Part shown: positions 16,667-25,613 of the stretch, one piece after another
Layout: every line of letters starts with the position of its first letter
Numbering within the stretch: position 1 is the first letter of the stretch
Origin: an uncultured Clostridia bacterium
Lineage (GTDB): Bacteria > Bacillota > Clostridia > Christensenellales > Aristaeellaceae
Assembly: GCA_946527725.1 (NCBI GenBank)
Contig: CAMMYM010000006.1
Location: forward strand, 1 to 33,848
Direction: 5' to 3'
DNA: 33,848 bases
Translations under genes and position numbers: made by a program
The notes under the pieces: model-generated
Database searches by the model: none
What the model was told of the DNA's origin: nothing
What the model saw: the letters and a program-made list of their open reading frames with translations, nothing else

Positions 16667-18067
16667 TTACACCACGATGAACTGGGAGAGTACGGAAAGC
16701 ATCAGGCTGGCCAGCAGCAGGATGACCGCACCGCCCAGGCGGGAGGAGATCTGCGCGAAGGGCATCAGTTCCATCCGGTTTGCAGCGGAGAGTACAGCCA
16801 CATCGCCTGTGCCGCCCATGTTGGACATGCACAATCCGGCTGTTACACCGGATTCGAAGGGGTAGAAGCCCACAACCCTTCCGATGACCGCAGCGCCGAC
16901 GAAAGCGCCGATGCAGGTTGCTGCGCACAGGATCAGGTAGGTGACGCTGAAGGAGGAGATTACTGTGGAGATCTCCAGGTAGCAGATACCGATGCCGACC
17001 AGGAGCATGTTGGTCATGTTTTTCATGATGAACTGGAACCACTGGTAGCATGCGATTTCAATCCGTTCGGGGATGATATTGGTGATCTTGCAGATCGCAA
17101 CGGTGATAATCATCCAGGCATAGGCGTGGATTGTAATCCCGGTGCCCAGTGCTTTCCAGGCGCCGGCGAGGATGAAGCCCCAGGCGAAGAAGGCGCCGGA
17201 GGTAAGCAGGCCGATGCCGAGATTTGTCAGTGAGACGTTATCGCGTTTGGCCTTCATTTCAGGGCTGATCTCCAGTTCCTTGGGATCGATGGAACCGGCT
17301 TTCATCAGGGAGCCGTTCCCGTTCATTTTTCCTTTGATAACCTTGACCAGTATGCCGGCAAGCACGATGGAGACCGCGTTGCCGATCGCTACCGCAGGAG
17401 TCATGACGGAAAGGGCTTCTGCAGCGCTCATGGAGCTGCTGCTTTCAAAGATCTTGGAAAGCGGGGTTGCGCCTGCACCCATGCCGCCGCCCATAATCGG
17501 CAGAGCAATCAGGAGCAGGGCATTAATGACCGGATAGCCCATGATTGCAGCGATGCCCATGCACAGGCCGAAGGCCAGGATCAGGCCGCCGAAGATGGCA
17601 GGGAAATAACGGGCAGCAGCCTTTACAAGCAACTTGCGGTTCATGCCCAGAATGGAGCCGGTGATCAGCGCGGCGATGTACCAGTCGAGGAAGGCGCCGT
17701 CACCTTTGAAGAACTTGGTGATGCCGCCGACCAGGTCGAGGTTGCCGAGCGGGAGGGACATGTTGTAAACTGTGGCACCGTCAACGGTCTTGGCTGCCGG
17801 CAGGATGCCGAAGTAGACCAACAGCGCTGAACCGAAGATACATACGATGGCGCCGCCGCCGAGGAAGTCTTTGATGATCGGGGTGTGATCACCGATCCAG
17901 CCCAGGATCGTTCCGAGAACGATCATGAAGAGGAAGCAGCCGGTCATGTTGACAGGCAGCACACCCAGGTAGGTTGCCAGGATGGTTACTGCGGTGATGA
18001 TCAGAAAGATCGGAAGGGGAAGGTTAAATAACTGGAAAGGTTTTTTCTCCTTGGCTTGGGTTGTCAC
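16667..18067 (-). CDS. 2-hydroxycarboxylate (malate/citrate):cation symporter family transporter
   Basis: 466-aa polytopic protein (NLPLPIFLIITAVTILATYLGVLPVNMTGCFLFMIVLGTILGWIGDHTPIIKDFLGGGAIVCIFGSALLVYFGI...LPIMGGGMGAGATPLSKIF...) resembling CitS/MleP-type 2HCT carriers. GTG start after AAGGAGG. Confidence 0.85.
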   Translation of the reverse strand: MTTQAKEKKPFQLFNLPLPIFLIITAVTILATYLGVLPVNMTGCFLFMIVLGTILGWIGDHTPIIKDFLGGGAIVCIFGSALLVYFGILPAAKTVDGATVYNMSLPLGNLDLVGGITKFFKGDGAFLDWYIAALITGSILGMNRKLLVKAAARYFPAIFGGLILAFGLCMGIAAIMGYPVINALLLIALPIMGGGMGAGATPLSKIFESSSSMSAAEALSVMTPAVAIGNAVSIVLAGILVKVIKGKMNGNGSLMKAGSIDPKELEISPEMKAKRDNVSLTNLGIGLLTSGAFFAWGFILAGAWKALGTGITIHAYAWMIITVAICKITNIIPERIEIACYQWFQFIMKNMTNMLLVGIGICYLEISTVISSFSVTYLILCAATCIGAFVGAAVIGRVVGFYPFESGVTAGLCMSNMGGTGDVAVLSAANRMELMPFAQISSRLGGAVILLLASLMLSVLSQFIVV

Positions 18068-18097
18068 ACTTATACCTCCTTTTTCGCCGGACCAGCA

Positions 18098-19267
18098 TTA
18101 TATACGTGCCACGCCGCTTTCACGCGCAGCTTCGGCAACTGCCTTTGCGACAGCGGGACCGACCCTGGGGTCGAAGGCGGCAGGCAGGATATACTTGTCG
18201 TTCAGTTCGCTGTCGGCAACCAGGTTTGCCAGGGCATAGGACGCCGCATCCTTCATAGCCTGGTTGATGTCCTTTGCCCGGACGTCCAGCGCGCCGCGGA
18301 ACAGGCCGGGGAAGACCAGCACGTTGTTGATCTGGTTCGGATGATCGCTCCGCCCTGTACCGACCACAGCCGCACCGGCTTCCAACGCTTCATCCGGTTC
18401 AATTTCCGGGGTGGGGTTGGCCATTGGGAATACAATGGGTTTCCCGGCCATGGAAGCAATCATTTCCTTGCTGACGATGTGCGGCGCGCTGACGCCGATG
18501 AATGCGTCCGCTCCCTTCAGGGCGTCCGCCAGCTTGCCGGAGAACTTCTCCGGATTGGTGATCTTCGCCATTTCCGACTGGGCTGGGTTCATCTCGATCC
18601 CTTCGCACAGGATGCCGTTGCGGTCAACCATCTTCAGGTGCTTCACACCCAGGTCCATGATGTGGCGGCCGATGGCAATACCGGCGCTGCCGGCACCGTT
18701 GATAACGACCTTCACTTCGCCGATATCCTTTCCGACCACACGCAGGGCGTTGATCAGGGCGGCGCCGACCACAATAGCGGTGCCGTGCTGGTCATCATGG
18801 AAAACCGGGATGTCACAGATTTCCTTCAGTTTGCGTTCAATCTCGAAACAGCGGGGAGCGGCAATATCCTCCAGGTTGATGCCGCCGAAACTGCCGGAGA
18901 TCAGGTAGATGGTGCGGACGATTTCATCGACGTCCTTGCTGCGAATGCAGATCGGGAAGGCATCGACGTCACCAAATGCCTTGAACAGGGCACATTTTCC
19001 TTCCATGACCGGCATGCCGGCTTCCGGGCCGATGTCACCCAGCCCGAGAACAGCTGTACCGTCTGTGATGACGGCGACCAGGTTGCTGCGGCGGGTCAGG
19101 GTGAAAGACTTGTCGTAATCCTTCTGGATTTCCAGGCAGGGCTGCGCGACGCCGGGCGTATAGGCAAGGGAAAGATCGTCCTTGCTTTTGACAGGAACAC
19201 GGGAGATAACTTCAATCTTACCTTTCCATTCGCCATGCAGGCGCAGGGACTCCTCAGCGTAATTCAA
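18098..19267 (-). CDS. NAD(P)-dependent malic enzyme
   Basis: [98 protein letters not shown] start after AAGGAGGG. Confidence 0.95.
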   Translation of the reverse strand: MNYAEESLRLHGEWKGKIEVISRVPVKSKDDLSLAYTPGVAQPCLEIQKDYDKSFTLTRRSNLVAVITDGTAVLGLGDIGPEAGMPVMEGKCALFKAFGDVDAFPICIRSKDVDEIVRTIYLISGSFGGINLEDIAAPRCFEIERKLKEICDIPVFHDDQHGTAIVVGAALINALRVVGKDIGEVKVVINGAGSAGIAIGRHIMDLGVKHLKMVDRNGILCEGIEMNPAQSEMAKITNPEKFSGKLADALKGADAFIGVSAPHIVSKEMIASMAGKPIVFPMANPTPEIEPDEALEAGAAVVGTGRSDHPNQINNVLVFPGLFRGALDVRAKDINQAMKDAASYALANLVADSELNDKYILPAAFDPRVGPAVAKAVAEAARESGVARI

Positions 19268-19302
19268 AGGGGTTCCCTCCTTATCTATTTTTCTTTATTA
19301 CT

Positions 19303-19330
19303 ATTATAATGGAGAATCCGGAAAAAACAA
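19303..19330 (-). promoter_or_regulatory. Putative malic enzyme operon promoter
   Basis: Minus-strand TTGTTT (19330-19325), 16-bp spacer, TATAAT (19308-19303). Confidence 0.5.
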
Positions 19331-19362
19331 GACCAAATCGGTCATCTTCTTCCATTTTCCGG
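19318..19362. promoter_or_regulatory. Nested inverted repeat, candidate shared operator of divergent genes
   Basis: Outer CCGGAAAA (19318-19325)/TTTTCCGG (19355-19362); inner GACC-AAATC-GGTC (19331-19343). Confidence 0.5.
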
Positions 19363-19369
19363 TAAATTC

Positions 19370-19398
19370 TTGAACAGGGAGAGCATGAAATGTATAAT
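19370..19398 (+). promoter_or_regulatory. Promoter of the AEC transporter gene
   Basis: TTGAAC (19370-19375), 17-bp spacer, TATAAT (19393-19398). Confidence 0.65.
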
Positions 19399-19429
19399 AA
19401 CTGTATAAGAAGACGGGGAGTGAAAGCGG

Positions 19430-20377
19430 ATGCTGGAAAGTTTCATGGTAGCTTTCAATGCAGTTGCGCCGTTCCTGATCCTGCTTGGGATCGGGTTTGG
19501 AGCTGTCCGGTTGAAACTGACGGACCGGGACTTCATGAACAGGCTGAACAAGCTTAATTTCCGTCTCTTTTTTCCCTTCATGATGTTTAACAACGTATAC
19601 AATGCAAAGCCGGAAGATCTTCCGTCGGTGAAGCTGATGCTGGCAGGTCCGCTGACCTTTCTCGCGGTAGTGGCGCTGCTGCTGATCATTGTCCCGCGGC
19701 TTGTGAAGGAAAATCCGAGGCGGGGCACAATCATCCAGGCAATTTTCCGCAGCAATTTCATTATCTACGGTATCCCGCTGACCACGTACGTGTTCGGCAA
19801 CGATAAAGCTTCCGTATGCGGGATGATGGTGCTGATCATGGTGAGCCTGTTCAACGTGGCGTCCGTGGCTGTGCTTGAAATGTTCCGCGATGGGGGCAAG
19901 GTGCGGCTGATGCCCCTGCTCCTGGGGATTCTTAAAAACCCGCTGATGCAGGGATGTATCGTGGGGCTGGCTTTCTACCTGCTGCAGATCAAGCTGCCGC
20001 CCTTTATTGAGACGCCGGTGACTTCCCTGGCGGGAGTAGCCACGACGCTGGCCCTGGTTGTGCTGGGCGCGAACCTGAAGTTTGACGAACTGAAGAAAAA
20101 CAGCAGGACGATCATCGCTGTGCTGGCTACACGGCTGATCCTGCTGCCGCTCATTATGGTACCGCTCGGATACCTGATCGGTCTGCGGGGCGTGGAACTG
20201 TTTCTGATCCTGATGATCTACGGTACGCCGGTGGCGACAGCCTCCTATCCGATGGCCCAGAATATGGGCGGGGACGGGCAGCTGGCGGGGCAGCTTGTTT
20301 TTGTGAGCACTGTTGTTTCCCTTGTGACGATTTTCCTGTTCATCTTTACCATGTCCCAGCTGGGATTGCTGGCCTGA
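19430..20377 (+). CDS. AEC (auxin efflux carrier) family transporter
   Basis: MLESFMVAFNAVAPFLILLGIGFGAVRLKLTDRDFMNRLNKLNFRLFFPFMMFNNVY...; C-terminal TPVATASYPMAQNMGGDGQLAGQLVFVSTVVSLVTIFLFIF. Confidence 0.88.
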   Translation: MLESFMVAFNAVAPFLILLGIGFGAVRLKLTDRDFMNRLNKLNFRLFFPFMMFNNVYNAKPEDLPSVKLMLAGPLTFLAVVALLLIIVPRLVKENPRRGTIIQAIFRSNFIIYGIPLTTYVFGNDKASVCGMMVLIMVSLFNVASVAVLEMFRDGGKVRLMPLLLGILKNPLMQGCIVGLAFYLLQIKLPPFIETPVTSLAGVATTLALVVLGANLKFDELKKNSRTIIAVLATRLILLPLIMVPLGYLIGLRGVELFLILMIYGTPVATASYPMAQNMGGDGQLAGQLVFVSTVVSLVTIFLFIFTMSQLGLLA

Positions 20378-20413
20378 CCGGCTGTTCCTTTCCGGCGATC
20401 GGTCCGGCACATT

Positions 20414-20450
20414 GAAAGCGCCTGCGTCATTTCGTAACGCAGGCGCTTTC
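20414..20450. terminator. Bidirectional terminator hairpin between AEC transporter and MATE genes
   Basis: GAAAGCGCCTGCGT-N9-ACGCAGGCGCTTTC: perfect 14-bp arms, directly abutting the MATE stop codon. Confidence 0.8.
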
Positions 20451-21839
20451 TCATTCGGCGTCGTTGACGACGTTCCGGGCCCAGAAGTCGGACCTGAGCA
20501 TCAACAGGCCGATGACCAGCTTGATCACATCTATAAACTGCACGCAGAAATAAATGCGGAGGATATCCAGATCGGTATACCGGGTGAGCAGGAATGCCAG
20601 CAGGACTGTTATCACCCATGTGTACACTGCGTCGAAAAAGAACGTAATCACCGTGCGCCCACCGGAACGGATGGTGAAATATGTTACATGGGCGAAAGAA
20701 TGGACGGGCAGGGCACAGCCGGCGATGATAAGCAGGCGGCGGGTCAGGTCCTGCACTTCCGGCCCGACATTGTACAGTTTCGGAACCAGCGGGGAACAGA
20801 GAATCATGATGAGTCCGATGGCCACATGGATGACTTCTGTCAGGAAGATCAGCTTCCTGTCCACATCCCGGGCTTCTTCCATCTTGCCGGCACCCAGCCG
20901 CTGCCCCACCATGATGGAGACCGCGCTGCCCATGGCGAACATGATGACACAGAAGAGATTCCAGGCTGTTCCGGTGATATTCAGGGCTGCGACCGCGTTC
21001 AGGCCGCGGCTGGAATAAAACTGGTTGATGAAGGTCATTCCAAGGGACCAGAGGATTTCATTGACAAGCAGGGGCAGGCCTGTGCGGGTGATCCGTGCGA
21101 TCAGTTTTGCGGGAACTTTGAGGCTTCGGTATGCACCTGCCAGGAAACGGTAACGGTCCGTATGCCTGTGGGAATGCACGACGATGACAAGCAGTTCCAC
21201 ATAACGGGAGACGACAGTGGCGATGGCGGCGCCTTCCACCCCAAGGGCCGGCGCGCCGAGGTGCCCGTAGATCAGCACCCAGTTCAGGAACAGATTTGTC
21301 AGGATTGCAATGATGCCGGCAACCATCGGCGCAGTTGTTTTCCCGGCTTCACGCAGGGTACCTGAATAGATCTGCGCAAAACCGAAGGGGAGCAGCCCCC
21401 ACAGCATAATCCGCAGGTAACCTGTACCGAGCTTTTCTGTCAGCCCAAGATCCCCGCCGTTGCTTTCCCCCTGGAGGAAAGAGGCAATGAAGCTGCTGCC
21501 GAAGAGGATATAGACCGTTACGGCAACCAGCGTGCACAGCAAAATAAAATACACCTTAAAGCGGAAGGTGCTGCGCATCCCTTCCATGTCACCCTTGCCG
21601 AAGAACTGTGCGCCGAAAATGCTGGCGCCGCTCAGTCCGCCGAAAACAGCCAGCATATGGACCATCAGGACAGAATTGGCTATCGAAGCGGCGGAGATGG
21701 CCTCCGTGCCCAGGGAACCGACCATTACGTTATCAAGCAGGGAAACAAAAGAAGAAATGAACTGCTGGATTACGATCGGAATCAGCAGGGTGAGGACGCT
21801 CCTGTAGAACTGTTTTGTGCCAATATAGCGATGCAGCAT
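20451..21839 (-). CDS. MATE family efflux transporter
   Basis: LLIPIVIQQFISSFVSLLDNVMVGSLGTEAISAASIANSV...GAQFFGKGD...WVLIYGHLGAPALGVEGAAIATVVSRYVE. Start at 21839 after GGAGGG. Confidence 0.93.
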   Translation of the reverse strand: MLHRYIGTKQFYRSVLTLLIPIVIQQFISSFVSLLDNVMVGSLGTEAISAASIANSVLMVHMLAVFGGLSGASIFGAQFFGKGDMEGMRSTFRFKVYFILLCTLVAVTVYILFGSSFIASFLQGESNGGDLGLTEKLGTGYLRIMLWGLLPFGFAQIYSGTLREAGKTTAPMVAGIIAILTNLFLNWVLIYGHLGAPALGVEGAAIATVVSRYVELLVIVVHSHRHTDRYRFLAGAYRSLKVPAKLIARITRTGLPLLVNEILWSLGMTFINQFYSSRGLNAVAALNITGTAWNLFCVIMFAMGSAVSIMVGQRLGAGKMEEARDVDRKLIFLTEVIHVAIGLIMILCSPLVPKLYNVGPEVQDLTRRLLIIAGCALPVHSFAHVTYFTIRSGGRTVITFFFDAVYTWVITVLLAFLLTRYTDLDILRIYFCVQFIDVIKLVIGLLMLRSDFWARNVVNDAE

Positions 21840-21968
21840 ATGATGAACCACCCTCCGGGGAAGATACAGAACAAGCACCATTGTACATGGCCGGGGCTGA
21901 AAGTCAACCCATGTATTTTTGGTGTTGTCAGGCTTTTTCGGCAGAGCTGTTCATGATATAATAAAGTG

Positions 21969-21987
21969 TTCGTGCACCAGGCACGAA
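21969..21987 (+). promoter_or_regulatory. smc 5'-leader inverted repeat
   Basis: TTCGTGC-ACCAG-GCACGAA: perfect 7-bp arms, 6 nt after TGATATAAT (extended -10, 21954-21962). Confidence 0.5.
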
Positions 21988-22003
21988 ACGATCTGGAGGG
22001 ACT

Positions 22004-25000
22004 ATGAGACTTAAGAAGCTGGAGCTCTATGGATTCAAGTCTTTTGCCCAACGGACCGAGATCGTCTTTAACGAAGGGATCACGGCGATCGTCGGACCCA
22101 ACGGCTCCGGAAAAAGCAATATCAGCGACGCTGTGCGCTGGGTGCTGGGCGAACAGAGTGCCAGGACCCTGCGCGGCGCAAGCATGCAGGACGTGATTTT
22201 CAGCGGGACGCAGAAACGTAAACCGCTGAGCTATTGCGAAGTCTCCCTGGTCTTTGATAACGACGATCATGCACTGCCCCTTGATTATTCAGAGGTTATG
22301 GTAACCAGGCGTGTTTACCGTAACGGAGAGAGTGAGTTTTTCCTGAACCGCGCATCATGCCGCCTGAAGGATGTTGTGGACCTGTTCCGTGACACCGGGA
22401 TCGGCAGGGAAGGATACTCCATTATCGGGCAGGGCAGGATCGACGAGATCCTTTCCCGCAAAGGCGAGGACCGGCGCGCGGTGTTTGAAGAAGCGGCGGG
22501 CATTGTCAAATTCAAAGCCCGGAAGGAAGAAGCTGACAAAAAACTGGCCCGCACGATGGAGAATATGACGCGGGTTGACGATATCCTGGACGAGCTGAAA
22601 AGGCAGCTTGATCCGCTCGAGGAGCAGTCAAAGAATGCGCGTGTATATCTGGACCTGTCTGCAAAACTGAAAGAGCTTGATATGAACCTGTTCCTGGTGC
22701 GTTCCGACAGAATGGAAGCAAAGCTTCGGGACTACGACCAGGAGATCCAGTCAATCCGGGCCGTTCTGGAACAGACGGAAGCTACACTGCAGGAAAAAGG
22801 CGAAGAACGTGACCGGCGGCAGAACGAGATCACGGAACTGGACGGAAAGATTTCGGAAGCCCACGCAGCGCTGCTTTCCGGCATGGAAGCGGTACATCAG
22901 GCGGGAGACGCGCTGCATACAGTGGAAGAGCGGAAACGTACCCGGCAGGAGAACCGGGAACGCATCCGGCAGGAAATCGCGCAGCATGAAGAACGCCTCG
23001 CGGAACTGGCGCGCCTGTCGGAAGAAAGCGGCAGCGGCAGTGAGATGCGTTCCAACGTGCTGCAGGAGCAAACAGAAGCGCTGGATCAGGCAAGAGCATC
23101 GGAAGAGGATGCGCGCCGCGAACAAGCGGAAAAGGAAGAAAAACTTGAAGCGCATAAGGCAGCCATGATGGACGCTGTCAACCGGCGCACAGCTGCGCTG
23201 AATGACCAGACGCGCCTGAAAACCATGTTTTCCACAATGCAGGACCGCCTTCAGGAGATTACGGCTTCATATGAAGCAATGAAGAAGGCAGGAGACGACC
23301 TGGATACTGCTGTACAGGAAGCACGGAACAGGCTTGCTGCCGAACAGGAAATCCGGGAGAGCCTGGAGCAGCATGTCCGGGAAACCAGGGAAAAACTTGA
23401 AGCAGCGGATGCATCTGTAATCAAAGCCAGAAAGGAATATGACGAAAAGCTGGCTGAAATGAGGGATATGGAATCCAGGCAAAAACTGCTGGATGAGATG
23501 TCCCGGGAAATGGAAGGATATGCGAACTCTGTGCGCTCAGTGGTTCTCCATGCACAGGATGAAGGCATGGAAAAGGTATACGGCCCGCTGAACCGGCTTT
23601 TGTCAGTGCCAAAGGAATACGAGACGGCCATCGACATGGTGTTGGGCAATGCACAGCAGAATGTGGTGACTGAGGATGAAGAAACAGCAAAAGCATTGAT
23701 TGAATACCTGCGCGCAAACAGGCTGGGGAGGGCAACATTCCTGCCTGTCACGTCTGTACGGCCCCGGGTGCTGACAGAGAAGGAACGCGAAGTGCTGGAT
23801 ATGCCGGGCTGCCTTGGCGTCGCTTCGGAGCTTGTTTCCTGCGACGGACATTTCCGCGGGGTTGCGGAAAATCTCCTTGGGCGTACGGTGGTTGCAGATA
23901 ACCTGGCCCACGGCATTGCCATTATGCGGAGGGGCGGACACGAATTCCGCCTGGTGACGCTTCAGGGCGATGTGATGCACTCGGGCGGATCGATGACCGG
24001 CGGATCGGTTTCATCGCGCAGTGTGAACCTTTTCACGCGTGAACGCGAACTGAAGGAACTGACTGCCTCGCTCTCCGCCGGACAGGATGAGCTGGAGCGC
24101 CTGCTGCGCTGCATGCGGGACGGGCAGGCTGAAAAAGACAGCATGAAAGCGAAATCTGCCGACGCGCTGGAAGAACTGCACCGGCAGGAGATTGCGGTTG
24201 CGCGGGAGACGGAACGGCTGCAAAGCGCAGAAGAAGAACAAAAGATGCATATGCTCCGCGTAAGTGAAACGGAAGCCGCACGGGAACAGCTGGCGGAATC
24301 CATGCAACAGATCACGGAACAGCTGTCCCTGGCGGATGACCAGACAGAAAAATCGGAAGAGACCCGGGAAGAAATGGAAAAAGAGACCGCGGTGCTGCAA
24401 CGGGCAGCAAGCGAAGCACGCCGGCTTACTGAAGACCGCGCGGCTGAAACGCTGCGCCTGACGCTGGCAGTGAATGACCTGCAGCACGAACTGGAAATCA
24501 TGCAGCGCGACAAAGCCCGCCTGGAGCAGGAACGGGAACGCATGATGCAGGATTGCGAACAGCGGCGTGCCGCGCTGGACGAGATGGACGGAAAAGACGA
24601 GGAGGACCAGGCCCGGGAAACGGAACTGCGGAAAGCCCTGGATGAAGTGACAGCCGAACAGGAAGGGCGTGAACGGATTACCGGCGAACTCGAAGAGAGC
24701 CGCTCCGGAAAGCAGAACCTGCTGAAAGAACTGCTGAACGAGATGGAAGGGCTGCATCAGTCCTTCAGCAGGGACAGCGACAAAGTCCACCGCCTGGAGC
24801 TCGGGCGGGCGCGGACGGACGGAGACCTGAAAGCGCTTCGCGACAGGATCTGGAATATGTACGAGGTAACATACGCCGGCGCGGAGGAATTCCGGCGGCC
24901 GGAAGGAATCAATGTAACGGACGCAGACCGGGAGGCTGCCCAGCTGTCAGCGGAGATCCGTACCCTGGGGCCTGTGAATGTGCATGCTGTGGAGGAATAT

Positions 25001-25570
25001 GCGAGCACGAAGGCACGTTACGATGAGATGTATGTACAGAAAGAGGACCTTGAGAAGGCGGAAAAGGACCTTCGGGACCTGATTGCACGGCTGCTTGAAC
25101 AGATGCGGGAAACTTTTGTGGAACGCTTTGAACAGCTGCAGGGCTATTTTACAGAGACATTCAAGCGCCTTTTCGGCGGCGGGCATGCAGAACTGCAGCT
25201 GACGGATCCGGATGATCCGCTGAACTGCGGCATCGAGATCAACGCGCAGCCCCCGGGCAAGAAACTGCAGCTGCTTTCCCTGCTTTCCGGCGGTGAGAAA
25301 ACACTGACAGCCATCGCAATCCTTTTTGCCACACTGAAACTGAAACCTACGCCGTTCTGTATTCTTGACGAGATCGAAGCGGCATTGGACGATGCGAATA
25401 TCGGGTATTTTGCAGATTACCTGTCAGAGTATTCGAAATCCACGCAGTTTGTTGTCATTACACACAGAAAAGGGACAATGGAGCGGGCAAACGGACTTTA
25501 CGGCGTAGCGATGGAAGAGCAGGGCGTAAGCCGGATGGTATCCGTTTCGCTGCAGGATTACAAAGAATAA
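22004..25570 (+). CDS. smc: Chromosome segregation protein SMC
   Basis: MRLKKLELYGFKSFAQRTEIVFNEGITAIVGPNGSGKSNISDAVRWVLGEQSARTLRG; hinge GCLGVASELVSCDGHFRGVAENLLGRTVVADNL; LLSGGEKTLTAIAILFA and CILDEIEAALDDAN. Confidence 0.97.
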   Translation: MRLKKLELYGFKSFAQRTEIVFNEGITAIVGPNGSGKSNISDAVRWVLGEQSARTLRGASMQDVIFSGTQKRKPLSYCEVSLVFDNDDHALPLDYSEVMVTRRVYRNGESEFFLNRASCRLKDVVDLFRDTGIGREGYSIIGQGRIDEILSRKGEDRRAVFEEAAGIVKFKARKEEADKKLARTMENMTRVDDILDELKRQLDPLEEQSKNARVYLDLSAKLKELDMNLFLVRSDRMEAKLRDYDQEIQSIRAVLEQTEATLQEKGEERDRRQNEITELDGKISEAHAALLSGMEAVHQAGDALHTVEERKRTRQENRERIRQEIAQHEERLAELARLSEESGSGSEMRSNVLQEQTEALDQARASEEDARREQAEKEEKLEAHKAAMMDAVNRRTAALNDQTRLKTMFSTMQDRLQEITASYEAMKKAGDDLDTAVQEARNRLAAEQEIRESLEQHVRETREKLEAADASVIKARKEYDEKLAEMRDMESRQKLLDEMSREMEGYANSVRSVVLHAQDEGMEKVYGPLNRLLSVPKEYETAIDMVLGNAQQNVVTEDEETAKALIEYLRANRLGRATFLPVTSVRPRVLTEKEREVLDMPGCLGVASELVSCDGHFRGVAENLLGRTVVADNLAHGIAIMRRGGHEFRLVTLQGDVMHSGGSMTGGSVSSRSVNLFTRERELKELTASLSAGQDELERLLRCMRDGQAEKDSMKAKSADALEELHRQEIAVARETERLQSAEEEQKMHMLRVSETEAAREQLAESMQQITEQLSLADDQTEKSEETREEMEKETAVLQRAASEARRLTEDRAAETLRLTLAVNDLQHELEIMQRDKARLEQERERMMQDCEQRRAALDEMDGKDEEDQARETELRKALDEVTAEQEGRERITGELEESRSGKQNLLKELLNEMEGLHQSFSRDSDKVHRLELGRARTDGDLKALRDRIWNMYEVTYAGAEEFRRPEGINVTDADREAAQLSAEIRTLGPVNVHAVEEYASTKARYDEMYVQKEDLEKAEKDLRDLIARLLEQMRETFVERFEQLQGYFTETFKRLFGGGHAELQLTDPDDPLNCGIEINAQPPGKKLQLLSLLSGGEKTLTAIAILFATLKLKPTPFCILDEIEAALDDANIGYFADYLSEYSKSTQFVVITHRKGTMERANGLYGVAMEEQGVSRMVSVSLQDYKE

Positions 25571-25613
25571 TGAACGCCGGTGAAGAACGGAAGAGACCGG
25601 GGAAAGGAAGAAT

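Noticed and set aside
16154-17233. 359-aa plus-strand ORF opposite the CxxC membrane protein and 2HCT transporter
   Set aside because: Antisense to two minus-strand genes with good starts and membrane topology; no coherent domain.
18056-19309. 417-aa plus-strand ORF opposite malic enzyme
   Set aside because: Shadow of a confidently identified malic enzyme CDS; composition (His/Asp/Gln-rich) is typical of antisense translation.
19304-20410. 368-aa minus-strand ORF opposite the AEC transporter
   Set aside because: Antisense shadow; the plus-strand AEC gene has promoter, start and topology.
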